From the NCBI GenBank assembly GCA_029990175.1, contig JARKIP010000005.1, positions 51,449,001-51,513,000 on the forward strand: a stretch of 64,000 nucleotides of DNA, written 5' to 3'. The notes under the pieces were generated by a model. It ran no database searches and was not told the DNA's origin. It saw only the letters and a program-made list of their open reading frames with translations. This DNA is from Petunia secreta (taxonomy: Eukaryota > Streptophyta > Magnoliopsida > Solanales > Solanaceae). This document shows positions 35,824 to 45,089 of the stretch, one piece after another. The position numbers were made by a program, and so were the translations under genes. The first letter of the stretch is position 1. Each line of letters opens with the position of its first letter.

Positions 35824-36665
35824 TGATGCAGGGAAAAATACGCGGAAGCTAATAACGAGATAAAAATGCGGAAGCTAAAACAAGATAGGCGATATCGATA
35901 AAGATATCGAGATAAAGAGCAAGACGAGGCTTGAACGTTTACCTAAGTAGCACCGAGGAACTCGTCTCGATACACCCCGGGTGAAGTCAAGGATCACCTA
36001 TACTATGCAACTACCCTCAAGAGGCACCCGACTCTTGCAAATAGAATGATCAAAGAGGTTTCGATGTTCAACTTGGAATCCACCAAGTGAAATCATGCCC
36101 GCTCACGGGTTCTTCATTGAGATTCACTCAAGAAATTCATCATTCTACATTCAAGGTTTGTTGAAATGAAATGAAGACCTAAGGGCTCTATTTATAGGCC
36201 CTTTCTAAGACTAAAGTAAATGTCTAAAACACCCCTAAAGTGGGTTATAACATTACAAGCCACTTAAGGGCAAAAATGAAACTTTACACAAAATCCTGTC
36301 CAAGCTTACAGGGGGAGGCGCTCCGCCTCATTGGGGGAGGCGCTCCGCCTCAGGGCCCTTCAGTGAGGGGCGGTCCGCCTCAGTGGGGGAGGCGCTCCGC
36401 CTCTTGCTGTGCAGCCTTCTGGACTTTGGCAGGCGGTCCGCCTCTTTGGGGAGGCGCTTCGCCTCTTCCTGGGAGGTATGGATACGGCTCAAAATGGACT
36501 CTAAGTGTTCCTCATTGGCCCGTAGTCGGTCCTCCCTCGAGCGTGCTCAAGTCCATGGCTTCAATTCGCTCTCGAACCCTCATCCGAAGGCCTTGACTCG
36601 CAACCTTTGTACTCTTCAAGCTTGGTTCTTGATGGTTGTCGTTTAGGCCAATTTGCCCGGCATCA
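35824..36665 (-). repeat. 3' LTR of the non-autonomous element
   Basis: On the minus strand it starts TGATGCCGGG at 36665 and ends CTGCATCA at 35824, 842 bp. It has one more palindrome module than the 5' LTR, which explains most of the length difference. Confidence 0.88.
36311..36466. repeat. Paired palindrome array in U3 (GAGGCGNNCCGCCTC type)
   Basis: Boxes such as GAGGCGCTCCGCCTC are centred near 36322, 36344, 36374, 36396, 36437 and 36458, that is three pairs with 21-22 bp between centres. Equivalent arrays lie in the other LTRs (35190-35325 and 40256-40395). Confidence 0.85.
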
Positions 36666-36755
36666 TCCTCCTCTTCTTGAAAGGATTTCGTCCTCGAAAT
36701 CAAACCATCAAGTCCTACAATTAAACACAAGCACAAACAAAAAACAAAACTCCTA

Positions 36756-38756
36756 CTACAATAGTAGGTTAGTGTGCCAAGTGTGGGAAAACACACTCTT
36801 ATGGTACAACCAAGTATCAATGGCAACAAAGAAGCTCATGTTCCCAAAGGAACTAGCAAGTACTTGGTTCAACAAAGAAGTGCACCCAACACAAGAACAA
36901 ACAAAGGGATTAATTGGGCATGGCATATGCAAAATCAAGTTATCAAATTCCCTACGACCCCTAAGTTGATTAGTGCACCAAGATTCCCCACTATGCGAGT
37001 AGGCAAGTCTAACAAGAGTGAAGGCAAGTGGTGTGGAAAATTCACTCTTGTGATAGAGCCAAGTATCAATACAAATCAAAAAGCTTATGTCGCCAAAGGA
37101 GATAACAAGCTCTTGGCTCCATAGTGACAAGCACTCACCCACATGACAAGCAAAGAGACCATTAGGACATGAAACATTCAAGATTAAGCAATCAAAGTTC
37201 CTATGACCCCTAAGCTCATGATCAACATACCAAACCTTCAATGCAATGCTTTCACAATGCGGCACAAGGGGTTTGACATGCTCAATTCTCAAAGTGTGGT
37301 TAATGTGCGGGATGGGATAGGCAAAGTAAGTCAATTCACAATTAGAATCAATCACCCCACTCCCCTTCTTAAGAGCTCTCATACTCACACTAAGAGATAC
37401 CTCCTCACTTCTAATTTCATCCTCAAGACAACCCCCTTCACAAGGTAAACTCTCAAGGAAGGCATTATTAATGGCCTCTTCATCATCGTAACCCGAACCA
37501 ACAAGAGTAGGGTCACTAGAAGAATCATCTACCTCACTCGAAGTTTCAAATAAAGAGTTGTCTATGGGATCAAATCCCTCACACCATGGAGGTTCCAACT
37601 CATTCCTAACTCTAGCTCGATACAACTCACCACCACCAATAAGGATGCCCTCAAACAAAGGATTAGTAAAAGTACGCATCCCATTCTCAAGGTCAAGCAA
37701 AGGTGAAGTATCATAGCTAGGTTCATCACTCGCACTTGAGGAGTCATCTAATATAATTCGATCCATTTCACCCACTAGGGACTCCTCAAGGTCACTACTT
37801 TCCCCACTACAACACATAGGTCCACCAAAGGCAATTAAATCAATAAGGGTGTGATCACACATTTCATCTTCCCCTTTATCAAAAATTGGTGGTGTGTCAT
37901 AACAAGGGTCACAAGCAAGGTCAACTAACACACTTTCACTAGAGAGAGGTTCTTTGAATACCGGGCTCACATCATGATGTGGCGTTTCATTCCTCTCTAC
38001 TAGCGGGTCACACGCAAACAAAAGTTGACCATTAGACTCTTCACTAGTTGCAAGGTCAATATAGGCATCACAAGCAACAACTAGCTTTGATTCTCCACAA
38101 GACAAGGGATTAACATGTTCATGAGAAGGGAAGGTAACACTTACATTTGAGTCGCTCCCGTGAGCACTCACATAGCTTGTAGTGTCGCATTCATTTCCTC
38201 CGTCACGAAGCTCACAATGATGATCTCCATCCTCTTGTCTTCCTTCCAAGGCAAACGGTTGAGGCTCCAATAGCTCGCCTCCAAGGGTGCCTACACAATA
38301 GCTATAGCAAGAAGAAGAAGATGTGGTATGGTTAGGACAAAGGGTGCCCTCACTCTCAATTTGTTTTTCCTCTCCTCTTCTTTCTTTCAATTTGCTCTCA
38401 TGTGCAAGCGTATGGGAATGAGGTCCAAGAATGTCATCACCTCGCTTACCTTCCCCAACTCCCTCATTTGCCATTGGTTGGCTCATAAGAGTAGTAGAAT
38501 TACTCCTAGAGTGAGTAGTTACATCTACTTGGGGATTGCCCAAGTTGTGGGGAATGCCCACTTGTTGGGGAGTGCCCAACGGTTGGGGAATGCCCAACTT
38601 TTCTTCACTAATGCCTTCTCCGGCATGTTTTTGGACACTCGGGGTCCATTCCTCTTTGAGGCGATCAAACCTCGAACTTATAGATCTCACCTCGGCCAAG
38701 AGGTAGGCCAAAGTGCTTACCGGGACCTCAATGGTATCGTATACGTCTCCGGCCAT
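36756..38756 (-). CDS. 666-residue ORF of unknown function in the non-autonomous LTR element
   Basis: An uninterrupted ORF from MAGDVYDTIEVPVSTLAYLL at 38756. I do not recognise the family. The first 45 residues could form a helix (LAEVRSISSRFDRLKEEW). The middle is acidic and rich in Ser, with many Cys. The C terminus holds two tandem copies of a roughly 83-residue unit: ELRGHRNFDCLILNVSCP...IDTWLYHKSEF and QLRGRREFDNLILHMPCP...IDTWLYHKSVF, with a DTWLYHKS motif about residues 562 and 645. There are no RT, protease, integrase, zinc knuckle or membrane features. It lies where gag-pol would be, between leader and polypurine tract. That it stays open for 2 kb in a young element suggests it is used or was captured recently; either is inference. 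Confidence 0.6.
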   Translation of the reverse strand: MAGDVYDTIEVPVSTLAYLLAEVRSISSRFDRLKEEWTPSVQKHAGEGISEEKLGIPQPLGTPQQVGIPHNLGNPQVDVTTHSRSNSTTLMSQPMANEGVGEGKRGDDILGPHSHTLAHESKLKERRGEEKQIESEGTLCPNHTTSSSSCYSYCVGTLGGELLEPQPFALEGRQEDGDHHCELRDGGNECDTTSYVSAHGSDSNVSVTFPSHEHVNPLSCGESKLVVACDAYIDLATSEESNGQLLFACDPLVERNETPHHDVSPVFKEPLSSESVLVDLACDPCYDTPPIFDKGEDEMCDHTLIDLIAFGGPMCCSGESSDLEESLVGEMDRIILDDSSSASDEPSYDTSPLLDLENGMRTFTNPLFEGILIGGGELYRARVRNELEPPWCEGFDPIDNSLFETSSEVDDSSSDPTLVGSGYDDEEAINNAFLESLPCEGGCLEDEIRSEEVSLSVSMRALKKGSGVIDSNCELTYFAYPIPHINHTLRIEHVKPLVPHCESIALKVWYVDHELRGHRNFDCLILNVSCPNGLFACHVGECLSLWSQELVISFGDISFLICIDTWLYHKSEFSTPLAFTLVRLAYSHSGESWCTNQLRGRREFDNLILHMPCPINPFVCSCVGCTSLLNQVLASSFGNMSFFVAIDTWLYHKSVFSHTWHTNLLL

Positions 38757-39753
38757 GTACCTACAAAATTTAAAGACAAGAGAAAGAGGTTAGAGTAAAA
38801 ACCTCACTCGCTCCCTCACCTTTGGAATGTCTCTCGGGTACACTCAATTTAGTGTGTGGTAGGATCACTCAAGCTTGATTTCAAAGGCTTCCTCGTAGTT
38901 GAACAACCACCTCAATAACCACTCAAGTCACACGAACCAATTACTCTTCGGGGTGAGTGGAATTGATGGGACTCGATGGACGAACGGCTATATGAGTGAG
39001 CACTTGAGCCAAAAATGTTCTACGAGGCTTCTTTGAGTTCTACTCTCCTCTAGGCACGAATTTCCTAATACGCTCAAGAGTTAGTGTCTTTCGAATAGGC
39101 CAATTACCCTAGAAACACTAACCAAGAAGCCCGGAGGCAAACAACAAGTGAAAACCTACGAAAAAACTACCCGGAAACAAGTAACAGGGGGAGGCGCTCC
39201 GCCCAGAGGGGGAGGTGCTCCACCTCCAAATGTCCAGAGTGCAGCCCAGAGGGAGGCGGTCCGCCTCAAAATGTAGGAGGTCCGCCTACTTGATTTTCCT
39301 GCAGCTTTGCACTCCGCGTTTTTGATTCTTTAGCACCCAAATTTCCAACGAAAACACATTGTTTTTCCAATCTAATGGTACCCAAAGGTGTATAGGATGA
39401 TTACAAACAAACCCTAATAGTTTTTAACCCCAATCAAACAACAAATAATCGATTTCGATTCTTGAAGCCAAGTTTCAAGGGTTTTGAAAATTTTGAGATT
39501 TGATTCTTCAAATTTTCGAATCACAACACCAAATCAAGATATTTTGGTACCAAAAGAACGGAAATCAAACATATATCAAACCCCAATGATTTTCAATGTT
39601 TGGGTGTTTGAATCCAACAAGTTTCACCAATTTTTTTGTAGTTTTCAAAATTTTGAATTTTTTTGTTTTTCTTCAAATTTTCAAGAACAAACAACACAAT
39701 CACGTCAACAACAAGAACAAGACCGAGGATTCGTAAGAACGAAACCTAGCCGT
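38757..39753 (-). other. Leader of the non-autonomous element with palindrome boxes
   Basis: About 1 kb between primer site and ORF without coding motifs. At 39185-39290 it repeats the LTR's palindrome type (GAGGCGCTCCGCCCAG, GGAGGTGCTCCACCTCC, GAGGCGGTCCGCCTC), so the box is present near the 5' end of the RNA as well as in U3. Confidence 0.65.
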
Positions 39754-39765
39754 GCTCTGATACCA
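39754..39765 (-). other. Primer-binding site (initiator Met tRNA)
   Basis: TGGTATCAGAGC on the minus strand, 2 bp after the LTR end, is the standard complement of the 3' end of plant initiator tRNA-Met. Confidence 0.9.
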
Positions 39766-39767
39766 AC

Positions 39768-40587
39768 TGATGCAGGGAAAAATACGCGGAAGCTAATAAC
39801 GAGATAAAAATGCGGAAGCTAAAACAAGATAGGCGATATCGATGAAGATATCGAGATAAAGAGCAAGACGAGGCTTGAACATTTACCTAAGTAGCACCGA
39901 GGAACTCGTCTCGATACACCCCGGGTGAAGTCAAGGATCACTTATACTATGCAACTACCCTCAAGAGGCACCCGGCTCTTGCAAATAGAATGATCAAAGA
40001 GGTTTCGATGTTCAACTTGGAATCCACCAAGTGAAATCATGCCCGCTCACGGGTTCTTCATTGAGATTCACTCAAGAAATTCATCATTCTACATTCAAGG
40101 TTTGTTGAAATGAAATGAAGACCTAAGGGCTCTATTTATAGGCCCTTTCTAAGACTAAAGTAAATGTCTAAAACACCCCTAAAGTGGGTTATAACATTAC
40201 AAGCCACTTAAGGGCAAAAATGAAACTTTACACAAAATCCTGTCCAAGCTTACAGGGGGAGGCGCTCCGCCTCAGGGCCCTTCAGTGAGGGGTGGTCCGC
40301 CTCAGTGGGGGAGGCGCTCCGCCTCTTGCTGTGCAGCCTTCTGGACTTTGGCACGCGGTCCGCCTCTTTGGGGAGGCGCTCCGCCTCTTCCTGGGAGGTA
40401 TGGATACGGCTCAAAATGGACTCTAAGTGTTCCTCCTTGGCCCGTAGTCGGTCCTCCCTCAAGCGTGCTCAAGTCCATGGCTTCAATTCGCTCTCGAACC
40501 CTCATCCGAAGGCCTTGACTCGCAACCTTTGTGCTCTTCAAGCTTGGTTCTTGATGGTTGTCGTTTAGGCCAATTTGCCCGGCATCA
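39768..40587 (-). repeat. 5' LTR of the non-autonomous element
   Basis: Starts TGATGCCGGG at 40587 and ends CTGCATCA at 39768, 820 bp, followed directly by GT and the primer site. The U3 palindromes are at 40256-40395 with one module fewer than the 3' LTR. Confidence 0.9.
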
Positions 40588-40930
40588 GGGTTGCAGATAT
40601 TATTGGTAGGAAGATTGGAGATGCTTTTTCAAATAAGATTCAAGGAGGAGGAATTCAAGTTGAAACTTGCTGTGGAAATTTTTACTGTTGCTTGGAAGAT
40701 TGAAAGTGAAGAAGAAGGAGGACAAGTCGGGCTACATATAATGGAAGAAGCCATCATTGCGTTTACATGAGGAAGGAGAAACGAAGGGTCACAGCCTCTC
40801 AGCGGTTGCCACGTGTAGTGGATGGGAATTCGAAATGACAACCGCCTTTTCATATCACTGGATGCACGTGTGGCCACGTCAACTTCACGCTTAAATTCAT
40901 TTCACTTCTCGAAAGTTCTGTCAATTATCC

Positions 40931-40949
40931 GAGGAGTTGGGGGACTATC
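40931..40949 (+). other. Polypurine tract of the Tat-type element
   Basis: GAGGAGTTGGGGGA, just upstream of the 3' LTR. Confidence 0.6.
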
Positions 40950-41504
40950 TGTATTGGGTAAAAATTCACTCACTTACGTGGCACCTCGGGTGCATGATTG
41001 GAGATACGTTTGTGCTAAGATACGAGAAAAGATCGAGAGGTGAGAGCCTTGACTCCCGAGTAAATCACCGAGGTCAAGTCTCAAGGCAAGCTTCGAGGAG
41101 ATTCATCCTCGAGCATCAGAAGACTAACTTCCCCGAGGTAAGTAGCTTAGACCTCGAGGAAACGGTTATGTGCCATTTAAGGAGTTACTTTGTAATGATA
41201 GCTCATTAATCAGACATTAAATGAGCAGATCATAGAAAGGCCACAATCAGAACTTGAGAAACGGCTAGTAACTGCTCAGTTAATGCATTAATTATTATTG
41301 CATTCTAGTGGCTATAAATAGCATCCCGACTAACCTTGTAATCCGTCCAGAAATATATAGTACTACTTTGTTTCTTTACTGTTCTTGATATTTTGTCTTT
41401 GTAGATTATTTCCTCGAATTAATCTGCAACTTTGATACGACAAATTATTTGTTAACCGCGTTACAAATTTATTTGATTGACCTAATCTGATTTTAGACAA
41501 TACA
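40950..41504 (+). repeat. 3' LTR of the Tat-type element
   Basis: Starts TGTATTGGGTAAAAATTCAC and ends AGACAATACA, 555 bp, followed by the CAACC duplication. Confidence 0.92.
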
Positions 41505-42275
41505 CAACCCTAATCGTCAATTACAATTTACAAATCAGTTTCAATTTACTAAATCAGTAGTCAATTCAATTGGGCATTGACAAAATGGTAAAGGGTCAAA
41601 TTTATTCCTATATTTGGTGAAAAGGAACAAATTTACCTTCAGTTATACTTTTGGTCTAATAATACCCCAACATTATTAAAGTGGCTCAATTATACCCCTC
41701 CTTCGTTAAGTTGTCCAAAGTGGAGTTCAGAAGCGATGACATGGCACTAAAAGCAATTAAAGAAATGACATGTCAGCAAAAAAGTAAAAAAAGAAAAAAG
41801 AAAAGAAAATACTCGTTAGTCTTCATTTTCTCAAAGTTCAACACCGGTTTCTTTATTTATTTTCCTAAAACCAAACTTCACCTTTTGAACATGTCTCACA
41901 TAATTCTTCTGTAACAATCATCTAAATGAAAGAAATAAAACTCCACAAATCTTACAACAAGAAAAGTGCCAGCGGAAATCAAATTGGAGGGCACTAATCA
42001 CACATAAAAGCTTATATCTAGGTTCTCCAAAAAGGAAGGGCAAAGTTATATTCTTGAGAAAATGAATCTTCAAAAAAAAAAAAAAAAAAAAAAAAAAGTG
42101 TGACAACCATTCTAGGCTATCCAAGTCATTTGCTAGTTAAGAAACAATTGTGTTTATTTTTCCCCAGTTAAACAAACACTTCCAACAAATGTGTATATTT
42201 CATAAAATCAAACCTTTCTAACAAAATTGAAGAGTGGTCGTGGTTGTTGGGAGAGGGGGAAGGAGGGCTTCTTTC

Positions 42276-42884
42276 AGGGGCGGCCTTACGAAATTTGTGG
42301 CCTATAGCCAAATTTTAAGAAGAGTCCTTAATTCTAATTAATAAAATTTTATAAATTTTTCTTTGATATTTTTTGTAATGAATAGTGTACTCCATATTGT
42401 GCGTATTTCGACCATTCAATTAGATACATGTTAGTTCGCGAGTTATCATACAAGATATTTGGTAACTCAACTCACTAACGCTTTGACAATATTATTTATA
42501 AGAGCAATTCCCATAGTTAAGATAATATTTTTATAAATTTTTTCAACTAATGATCTCAAATTTGTATTACTAAGTAGGTGTTAAAATAGTTTCATTTATT
42601 TGGAATATATTGAATGAAGGCTATTTGAATTGAAAGATTATTTTGATCCACTCTTTTGTAAGAAATAATCAACCTTAAAGCTACTACAAGAGAATTTATT
42701 TTTATTATTCCATTATCAAATTCTCCAGACCGAATTTAAAAAATATCACTGAGCATGTTGGTGTTGCCCTTCATCAAGTTAACATTTTTTGTTGTTTCAT
42801 GCTTCATATTAAATTTGACTATTTATTAAGTAACCTTATTTTAACTAAAGAACCTCTACCAAATGTAAAATTAGAAGCGATACT

Positions 42885-42973
<89 letters not shown>

Positions 42974-43040
42974 TAAATGGGGCCTTCGGTTTTGGGGGTT
43001 TAAAGCATATTTTTAGCTGCTTCACCCAAGGGCCGGCCTC
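42276..43040. mobile_element. Second element nested in the long-TIR element (tentative)
   Basis: AGGGGCGGCCTTACG at the left and CAAGGGCCGGCCTCGG at the right could be short inverted ends, and the sequence between them differs from the surrounding element. Interior is AT-rich with no intact ORF. Confidence 0.3.
42882..42969. repeat. Compound microsatellite (GAT)n(AT)n
   Basis: About 14 GAT units followed by about 22 AT units. The apparent poly-His ORF on the minus strand is a by-product. Confidence 0.95.
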
Positions 43041-43397
43041 GGCCTCTTTACCCTCAACAGAAATTGAAATAGGATAATTTAACTGGATATTTTGTGAAAA
43101 GTCATCGTCGGAGATTTTGATCAGTGCCGTCGGTGGACCCGGAAGAAAAAATGGAACGAGTCTTTTAGAGGATGAACCTGAGTCTTTTCTTCTTTACTTT
43201 TTTCTTATTTTTTTTTGTGCTGACATGTCATTAGTTTAATTGCTTTTAGTGCCATGCCATTTGAACAACTTAATGGAAGGGGGGTATATTTGAGCTACTT
43301 TAATAATGTTGGGGGTAATTTTAGACAAAAAATATAACGGAAGGTAAGTTTCTTCCTTTTCGCACAGTAGAGGAGCAAATTTGACCTTTTCTTCTGT

Positions 43398-44297
43398 TGA
43401 CTAAAATGAAGCTTCTGGCTCTAGAAAGAGCAATATGTGCCCGACTTTATAAATTATTCTACTTTTTAATCTTGCAACTTATTTTCTTTAACGTAATTAT
43501 AGGTAATACCTTACCTACACAAGTGAAAATAAAATATATATCTTTCTTATTGGAGTAACTTTTATTGCTTAACTATTAAATTGGTATAGACATTAGCTAT
43601 GGATACGCTATTACCTATTCTCAGCCTAGCAAAGGATACCAGAAAAAGTCTAACATGAACGGAATTCATGCATCAAATTAACTTAACTGTATAAGAGTCT
43701 ATATTAAACAATTAAAAGAGTATCATTCATTTACTAGTCAGTTAATTCAACTTGTTTTAAAGTAATAGTATCATGGTTATTCTTTAAGCACCTACTCCAA
43801 TTTGTTTCTAAAGCAGTAGGTGATTTAAGCAATCACATAAAAATATTATGGATGATGTAAGAAGAAAATGACTGTATTGTAGTTTTTGTGTACTACTATT
43901 AGTCTTAAAAAATATTTATATGCGTGTCAGAATATTATTCCGTTACCTGGCTGTTAGTGCAGGAGAACGAAGCAAGGGCAGAAATGAATTCAAGATGGTG
44001 AAATGCATACAAGGGGGTATGAGTGTGGCTCGGCGTCAGACGAGTTGGCAGGTTGAGGTGTTTTAAGGGAAAAAAAGAAAATCAAAGCAGTGAGCTAAAT
44101 CGAGGTCAAAAATTAGTAGTACTACTTTTTATTTAATTTGATTTTATTTTATTAAAAAGCAAAAATCATTAATATAATTCGGTGTTTAAAATTATCAATC
44201 CACTATGTATATTGTTATACACAAATTCTATTAATGCGATCTCAGTTCTGAAAAAATAAAGAAATATATTCATGATGCTTGCTTGAGTCTCTTTATT
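43398..44297. other. AT-rich intergenic; nothing recognised
   Basis: No gene, RNA or defined repeat ends seen. Confidence 0.5.
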
Positions 44298-44565
44298 TGT
44301 TCGGACTAACAAAGAACAGCAGCACAAGAGTTCAATAACAGCCCAATAGCAAGATACATTTGTAACATAGTCTAGTTAAGTAGGACTGGCCCAAAGGGTT
44401 GACCCAGCCCAATTGTAATAGTATAAATAAGATAGGATATCCCCTGTAAATGACTTTTGGCACTTTGGATTCCTTTCAAGAAATAACACATCTTCCCTTC
44501 TTCTTCAGAAGTTTCCAGATTCGCACACTTTCGATTTTTACTTGTTTGATTCTTCTAATTCTACA
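44298..44565 (+). repeat. 5' LTR of the complete copia
   Basis: TGTTCGGACT ... AATTCTACA, 268 bp. TATA-like AGTATAAATAAG near 44420 lies upstream of a pyrimidine-rich R region. Confidence 0.95.
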
Positions 44566-44577
44566 TGGTATCAGAGC
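44566..44577 (+). other. Primer-binding site of the complete copia
   Basis: TGGTATCAGAGC directly abuts the LTR; complementary to initiator tRNA-Met. Confidence 0.93.
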
Positions 44578-45089
44578 GGGACACCGTGTATATATCACGA
44601 TCCTCTACTGTATCTGATTCTGCCCGCGTCATTTTTCACGGAGTAATCTGATCGACGCTTGGGTCTTCTTCTCCGGCGATTTGACGATTGCGATCTCAGC
44701 ATCGGAGATTCCATTTTCTGCTTATTCCGCTGCATATCGGGTGGTGATAGATCCACTTCTACCAAAATTTTCACGGCGACTTTACATCTCCATCAACTGG
44801 TTCTGTTTCCGGCGAATCTCCGGCAACAAATACGGTAATTTGCCGTAAATAGAATGAAACATGTTTCAACAATTCGATACTTCATTATCCTGCATTAGTC
44901 AATCATTTGTGCAAATCAGTGATCAACAGTTGAGAAATTAGGATTTTATATCAGTTTGTGAAATTAGGGTTCCAGAATTGGGATTCCTTTGTGCTATCTA
45001 CTTCGACTATATCATTTTTGTGAAATTAGGGTTCCGAAATTGGGAATTCTTTGGTACCTGTCTCGAAATCTGTTTGAACATACATAAAC

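Larger units (their letters stand above)
34993..40587 (-). mobile_element. Non-autonomous gypsy-derived LTR element with three LTRs, one inverted
   Basis: Read on the minus strand: LTR (40587-39768), 2-bp spacer, initiator-Met primer site (39765-39754), leader with palindromes, 666-residue ORF, purine-rich tract AAGAAGAGGAGGA, LTR (36665-35824), 5 bp GCAAC, then a third LTR in the opposite orientation (35818-34993). One 5-bp duplication, GGGTT, brackets the whole (34988-34992 and 40588-40592). There is no RT, integrase or recognisable gag, so it must move in trans. A short coding remnant (SRTKSFQEEEDDAGQIG) running into U3 resembles the tail of chromovirus-like gypsy polyproteins, which suggests its parentage. 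Confidence 0.85.
25144..41504 (+). mobile_element. Tat-lineage Ty3/gypsy retrotransposon, decayed, with nested insertion
   Basis: Bounded by similar 556/555-bp LTRs and by the exact 5-bp duplication CAACC (25139-25143 and 41505-41509). Internal order is primer site, gag, protease, RT, RNase H, a second RNase H-like domain, integrase, then a long 3' region with an antisense coding tract. The second RNase H and the long 3' region with extra ORFs are marks of the Tat lineage. About 10.8 kb once the 5.6-kb nested element at 34993-40587 and one GGGTT copy are subtracted. The reading frames are broken many times. Confidence 0.88.
41588..43397. mobile_element. Long-TIR non-autonomous DNA transposon (MULE-like?)
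   Basis: About 200 bp at the left (AAAGGGTCAAATTTATTCC, later ACCCCAACATTATTAAAGTG and GCACTAAAAGCAATTAAA) recurs inverted at the right end (43200-43397) at high similarity. The unit is about 1.8 kb without a transposase. Long terminal inverted repeats suggest a Mutator-like element, but I could not match a 9-bp target duplication. Confidence 0.6.

Noticed and set aside
42819..43025. Minus-strand ORF with poly-Tyr/Ile and poly-His
   Set aside because: Translation of the AT and GAT microsatellites.
44566..44577. tRNA-like words (TGGTATCAGAGC) as possible tRNA genes
   Set aside because: Only the 12-nt complement of the initiator tRNA 3' end is present. These are retrotransposon primer sites, also at 39754 and 63102.
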